Below, in pieces: positions 51,941 through 53,894 of a stretch of 53,894 nt of DNA (its first letter is position 1; every line of letters begins with the position of its first letter). The DNA lies in the NCBI RefSeq assembly GCF_900114615.1, contig NZ_FOTS01000036.1:1-53894 (forward strand), in the 5' to 3' direction. Position numbers and translations under genes: made by a program. The notes beneath the pieces were generated by a model. It had not been told where the DNA came from, did not search any database, and was given only the letters and a program-made list of their open reading frames with translations. The DNA is from Pelosinus propionicus DSM 13327. Its GTDB lineage: Bacteria; Bacillota; Negativicutes; DSM-13327.

Positions 51941-53212
51941 TTAAAAGAAGAACTCAACTTGTGCTTGATAGAAATCTTGTTTTTCAGTAGGAGCAGTATC
52001 AGCAGTTGGTTTTAAGTTAGCATATTTTACACGAAGAACCGTGTTTAATACAGGGGTATAATTAAAGCCTACTTCATAACCTTTAGCACCATTTTTTAAT
52101 TGACCACGAGAGGTATATGCTCCATCGAAGGTAGTTTTAGGAGCTGCATTTGCTTCTAAATTACGATAGTTAACCCATGCACCATAAGAACCAACTTTCT
52201 TTTTGTCAGCGCCTTTGTAACCAATTTCAGCATAGTATGCTGTGTCTTCAGTATCTGCATCAGATTCACCATAAGAACCACTTAAGCTCCAGTTGGGAGT
52301 GAATTGTGTTTTGAAACCAGCTTCCCAAACTTTCAAGGAATCATCACTAGTAGCGTTGGTTAAATATCCTGAATCATTGTTATCTTTAAACTGATAATAA
52401 CCGCCATTTAAAGTAGTAGCTTTTGAAGCTGCATAACTTAAGCCTAAGCCAGTTACTTCTAGGTAATCAGTCATTACTTTTTTAGAATTACCCCATACAT
52501 CTTTATTATTATCTTTGCCATAGAATGCATTAGCTTTCAATACATTACCAAATTCAAAATTAACACCATTCAAAGTACTATCAATCATTAAACCGTTGTT
52601 TAAGAAGTAATCGAAACGACCGATTGTAGCAGTAGCGCCTGCGATTTGCCCTTTAACAAAAGCATTATCCATGGTTACGTTGGTATCGCCTTCACCTTTT
52701 AAGTTATTTACAGCTTGCAAACGACCATAGTATGACCAGTTGTCATTGATTGTTCCATCAAGATGGATACGAGTACGGAGTTTATAGGAACTATCATGAT
52801 CTGCATATTTATTTGAGTAATCTTCATATCTCAAACGAGCTTCACCACTTACTTTAATGGTGGAAGAATTCTTTTCCAATTTTGTTACACGAACGTTTAA
52901 GCCTTCTAATTCTTCAGCAAATTCTACGGACAGTTTGTCGATAGAAGCCTTTTGTTCAGCAGTTGCTTTGTCGGAATGAGCCATTGCTTTTGCAACGATT
53001 TGTGCCATTTCATAACGGCTGATGGTTTTGTCACCTTTGAAAGTACCATCGCCATAACCATCAACAATACCAGCACTAGCTAGTTTGGTTACTGCATCAT
53101 AGGACCAATGTTTTGCAGGAACGTCTGTGAAAGGATTGGTTGCAGCGAATGATGTACCAGCTACGCCAAGTACCATTGCAGCTGCCAAGGAAGCTACTAA
53201 TTTCTTTTTCAT
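51941..53212 (-). CDS. SLH-domain outer-membrane porin (OmpM type), paralogue 3
   Basis: 423 residues with the same signal peptide, SLH domain, coiled coil and barrel order, ending AQVEFFF. The barrel is closer to paralogue 1 than to 2 (shared MIDSTLNGVNFE, FYGKDNNKDVWGN and NTVLRVKYANLKPT). Its promoter is the best of the three (TTGACT/TATTAT), so it may be the most expressed. SLH motif FTDVPAKHW and the ISRYEMAQ variant of TRAE are intact. Its short plus-strand neighbour is the end of an IS1182-type element. Confidence 0.93.
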   Translation of the reverse strand: MKKKLVASLAAAMVLGVAGTSFAATNPFTDVPAKHWSYDAVTKLASAGIVDGYGDGTFKGDKTISRYEMAQIVAKAMAHSDKATAEQKASIDKLSVEFAEELEGLNVRVTKLEKNSSTIKVSGEARLRYEDYSNKYADHDSSYKLRTRIHLDGTINDNWSYYGRLQAVNNLKGEGDTNVTMDNAFVKGQIAGATATIGRFDYFLNNGLMIDSTLNGVNFEFGNVLKANAFYGKDNNKDVWGNSKKVMTDYLEVTGLGLSYAASKATTLNGGYYQFKDNNDSGYLTNATSDDSLKVWEAGFKTQFTPNWSLSGSYGESDADTEDTAYYAEIGYKGADKKKVGSYGAWVNYRNLEANAAPKTTFDGAYTSRGQLKNGAKGYEVGFNYTPVLNTVLRVKYANLKPTADTAPTEKQDFYQAQVEFFF

Positions 53213-53248
53213 CTTAAATCTCTCCTTAGGTTTTATATTTTTGCCTTG

Positions 53249-53371
53249 CTATGAACTTCACCTAAGAAAGGACGTCTTTGAGTATCCATGTTCCCTCAAG
53301 GTTATCCTTGCCAGGTTCATTGTTCATAATCTATTCACTACTGCTAGAATTTTTCTAAGCAGTGAAAGACC
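53249..53371 (-). promoter_or_regulatory. Conserved structured leader of porin 3
   Basis: TATGAAC (53250-53256) pairs with GTTCATA (53322-53328). The inner AAGGA/TCCTT and TTGAG/CTCAA helices are as in the other copies. ACCTAAG (53260-53266) can pair with CTTAGGT (53225-53231) at the ribosome-binding site. The upstream hairpin CACTACTGCTAGAA / TTCTAAGCAGTG ends at GAAAGACC (53371). Confidence 0.6.
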
Positions 53372-53468
53372 GTAGAAACGTACTCTTAATTAAGTAATTT
53401 ATTTACTACAACATATTAAGAATTTATTAACTGTACATGAAAAATTTAACATAATCTTTACAAGTCTT

Positions 53469-53497
53469 ATAATACATCTAACTGACTGATAAGTCAA
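53469..53497 (-). promoter_or_regulatory. Promoter of porin 3
   Basis: TTGACT (53497-53492), 17-base spacer beginning TAT and ending ATG, TATTAT (53474-53469). Five of six matches in both boxes. Start near 53461 and a leader of about 250 bases. Confidence 0.65.
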
Positions 53498-53581
53498 GTC
53501 ATTTTCCAATTATTTGCTCCAATATTCATTAGATCCTTTTCTGCAATTTAGCCTCGTTTGACAGAATCAACAAATAAAAAA

Positions 53582-53625
53582 GGAGCTGTCTCAAAATAGG
53601 TTTTTAAAACCTATTTGAGATAGCT
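53582..53625 (-). repeat. IS1182-type terminal sequence with hairpin
   Basis: GGAGCTGTCTCAAAATAGG (53582-53600), the characteristic end of IS1182-family elements, continuing into its near complement AAAACCTATTTGAGATAGCTC. The whole forms a long hairpin at the element edge downstream of the transposase stop. Confidence 0.6.
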
Positions 53626-53703
53626 CTTTCTTTGTATCCCTAACCGAATAGGGTATTTTCTCTTTTTTGCGAATTAAGTGGAGTAAAGTAGGCATAGCAA
53701 AGC

Positions 53704-53894
53704 TAGAGGAGCATTATGCCCCTCATAAATTGCTGTGCCTGCAACCTTTTAGGCGGTCTTTTTTTCGTGTAGCATTTTTCCGCACCGTTGTTGCTGTATT
53801 TTGTTATGTAGTTTATTTAAGTTATAGCCCATCGCCAAGAACAAGAATTCAGTCCTAACGCTTTGCTTGCCACGCAGCAAGAATCTTCTAAATC
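53704..53894 (-). CDS. IS1182-family transposase, C-terminal end (partial)
   Basis: Open on the minus strand from the window edge to TAG at 53706-53704, about 62 residues. It contains RFLLRGKQSVRTEFLFLAMG and YNLNKLHNKIQQ, the conserved C-terminal tail of IS1182-type DDE transposases (RRFLLRGxxxVxxEFxLxxxAxNxxKL), then a basic tail. The catalytic part lies beyond the window. Whether the element is intact is not known. Confidence 0.72.

Noticed and set aside
49729-53371. Known riboswitch classes (c-di-GMP, SAM, cobalamin, TPP, Mn, purine, preQ1) for the porin leaders
   Set aside because: None of their core consensus sequences is visible in the three copies.

Overview
The window comes from a diderm (LPS-containing) Firmicute of the class Negativicutes, most like the Sporomusaceae (Pelosinus/Sporomusa type). 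I infer this from AT-rich DNA with strong Shine-Dalgarno sites, a complete heptose/LPS-core gene set with an LptD homologue, and three tandem outer-membrane porins that each carry an N-terminal SLH domain (OmpM type), a hallmark of this class. No rRNA, tRNA or CRISPR array was seen.

Layout. (1) 1-900: remains of two IS21-type elements (IstB C-termini plus arrays of terminal repeats). (2) 942-19023, minus strand: an exopolysaccharide/O-antigen locus of Wzx/Wzy type with glycosyltransferases, an EpsG-like polymerase, a Wzx flippase, polysaccharide-modifying enzymes, a wbpA-B-D-E set plus a 2-epimerase for UDP-ManNAc(3NAc)A-type sugars, a WbaP-like initiating transferase, a Wzz/Wzc-like chain-length protein without kinase domain, and a short Wza/OPX protein. 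A strong sigma-70-like promoter lies at 19257-19285. (3) 19372-20562: a predicted beta-barrel protein that could be the outer-membrane partner of the OPX protein. (4) 20723-24092: dTDP-rhamnose genes rfbC-A-B-D, with a divergent polysaccharide deacetylase (the only sizeable intact plus-strand gene). (5) 25123-34030: further glycosyltransferases, a UDP-glucose dehydrogenase/UDP-xylose synthase pair, a methyltransferase and an IS5-type remnant. (6) 34044-46398: LPS inner core: six GT9 heptosyltransferase-type genes in all (one lies at 26216), GmhA, GmhB, two HldA-type kinases, one HldC-type adenylyltransferase, a WaaE-like GT2 and a short LptD. (7) 46575-48199: two exported proteins of unknown function. 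(8) 48396-53212: three SLH porins with near-identical N-termini, matching promoters, matching terminators and a conserved structured 5' leader. (9) 53582-53894: the end of an IS1182-type element.

How it fits together: nucleotide sugars (rhamnose, di-N-acetylated mannuronate type, glucuronate/xylose, ADP-heptose) feed inner-membrane glycosyltransferases. Wzx flips and Wzy polymerises, Wzz/OPX (perhaps with the 20.5-kb barrel) export, LptD inserts LPS, and the SLH porins tie the outer membrane to peptidoglycan.

The strongest candidate for something undescribed is the roughly 80-150 nt leader preceding all three porin genes. It has nested helices and a segment that can pair either inside the leader or with the porin ribosome-binding site.
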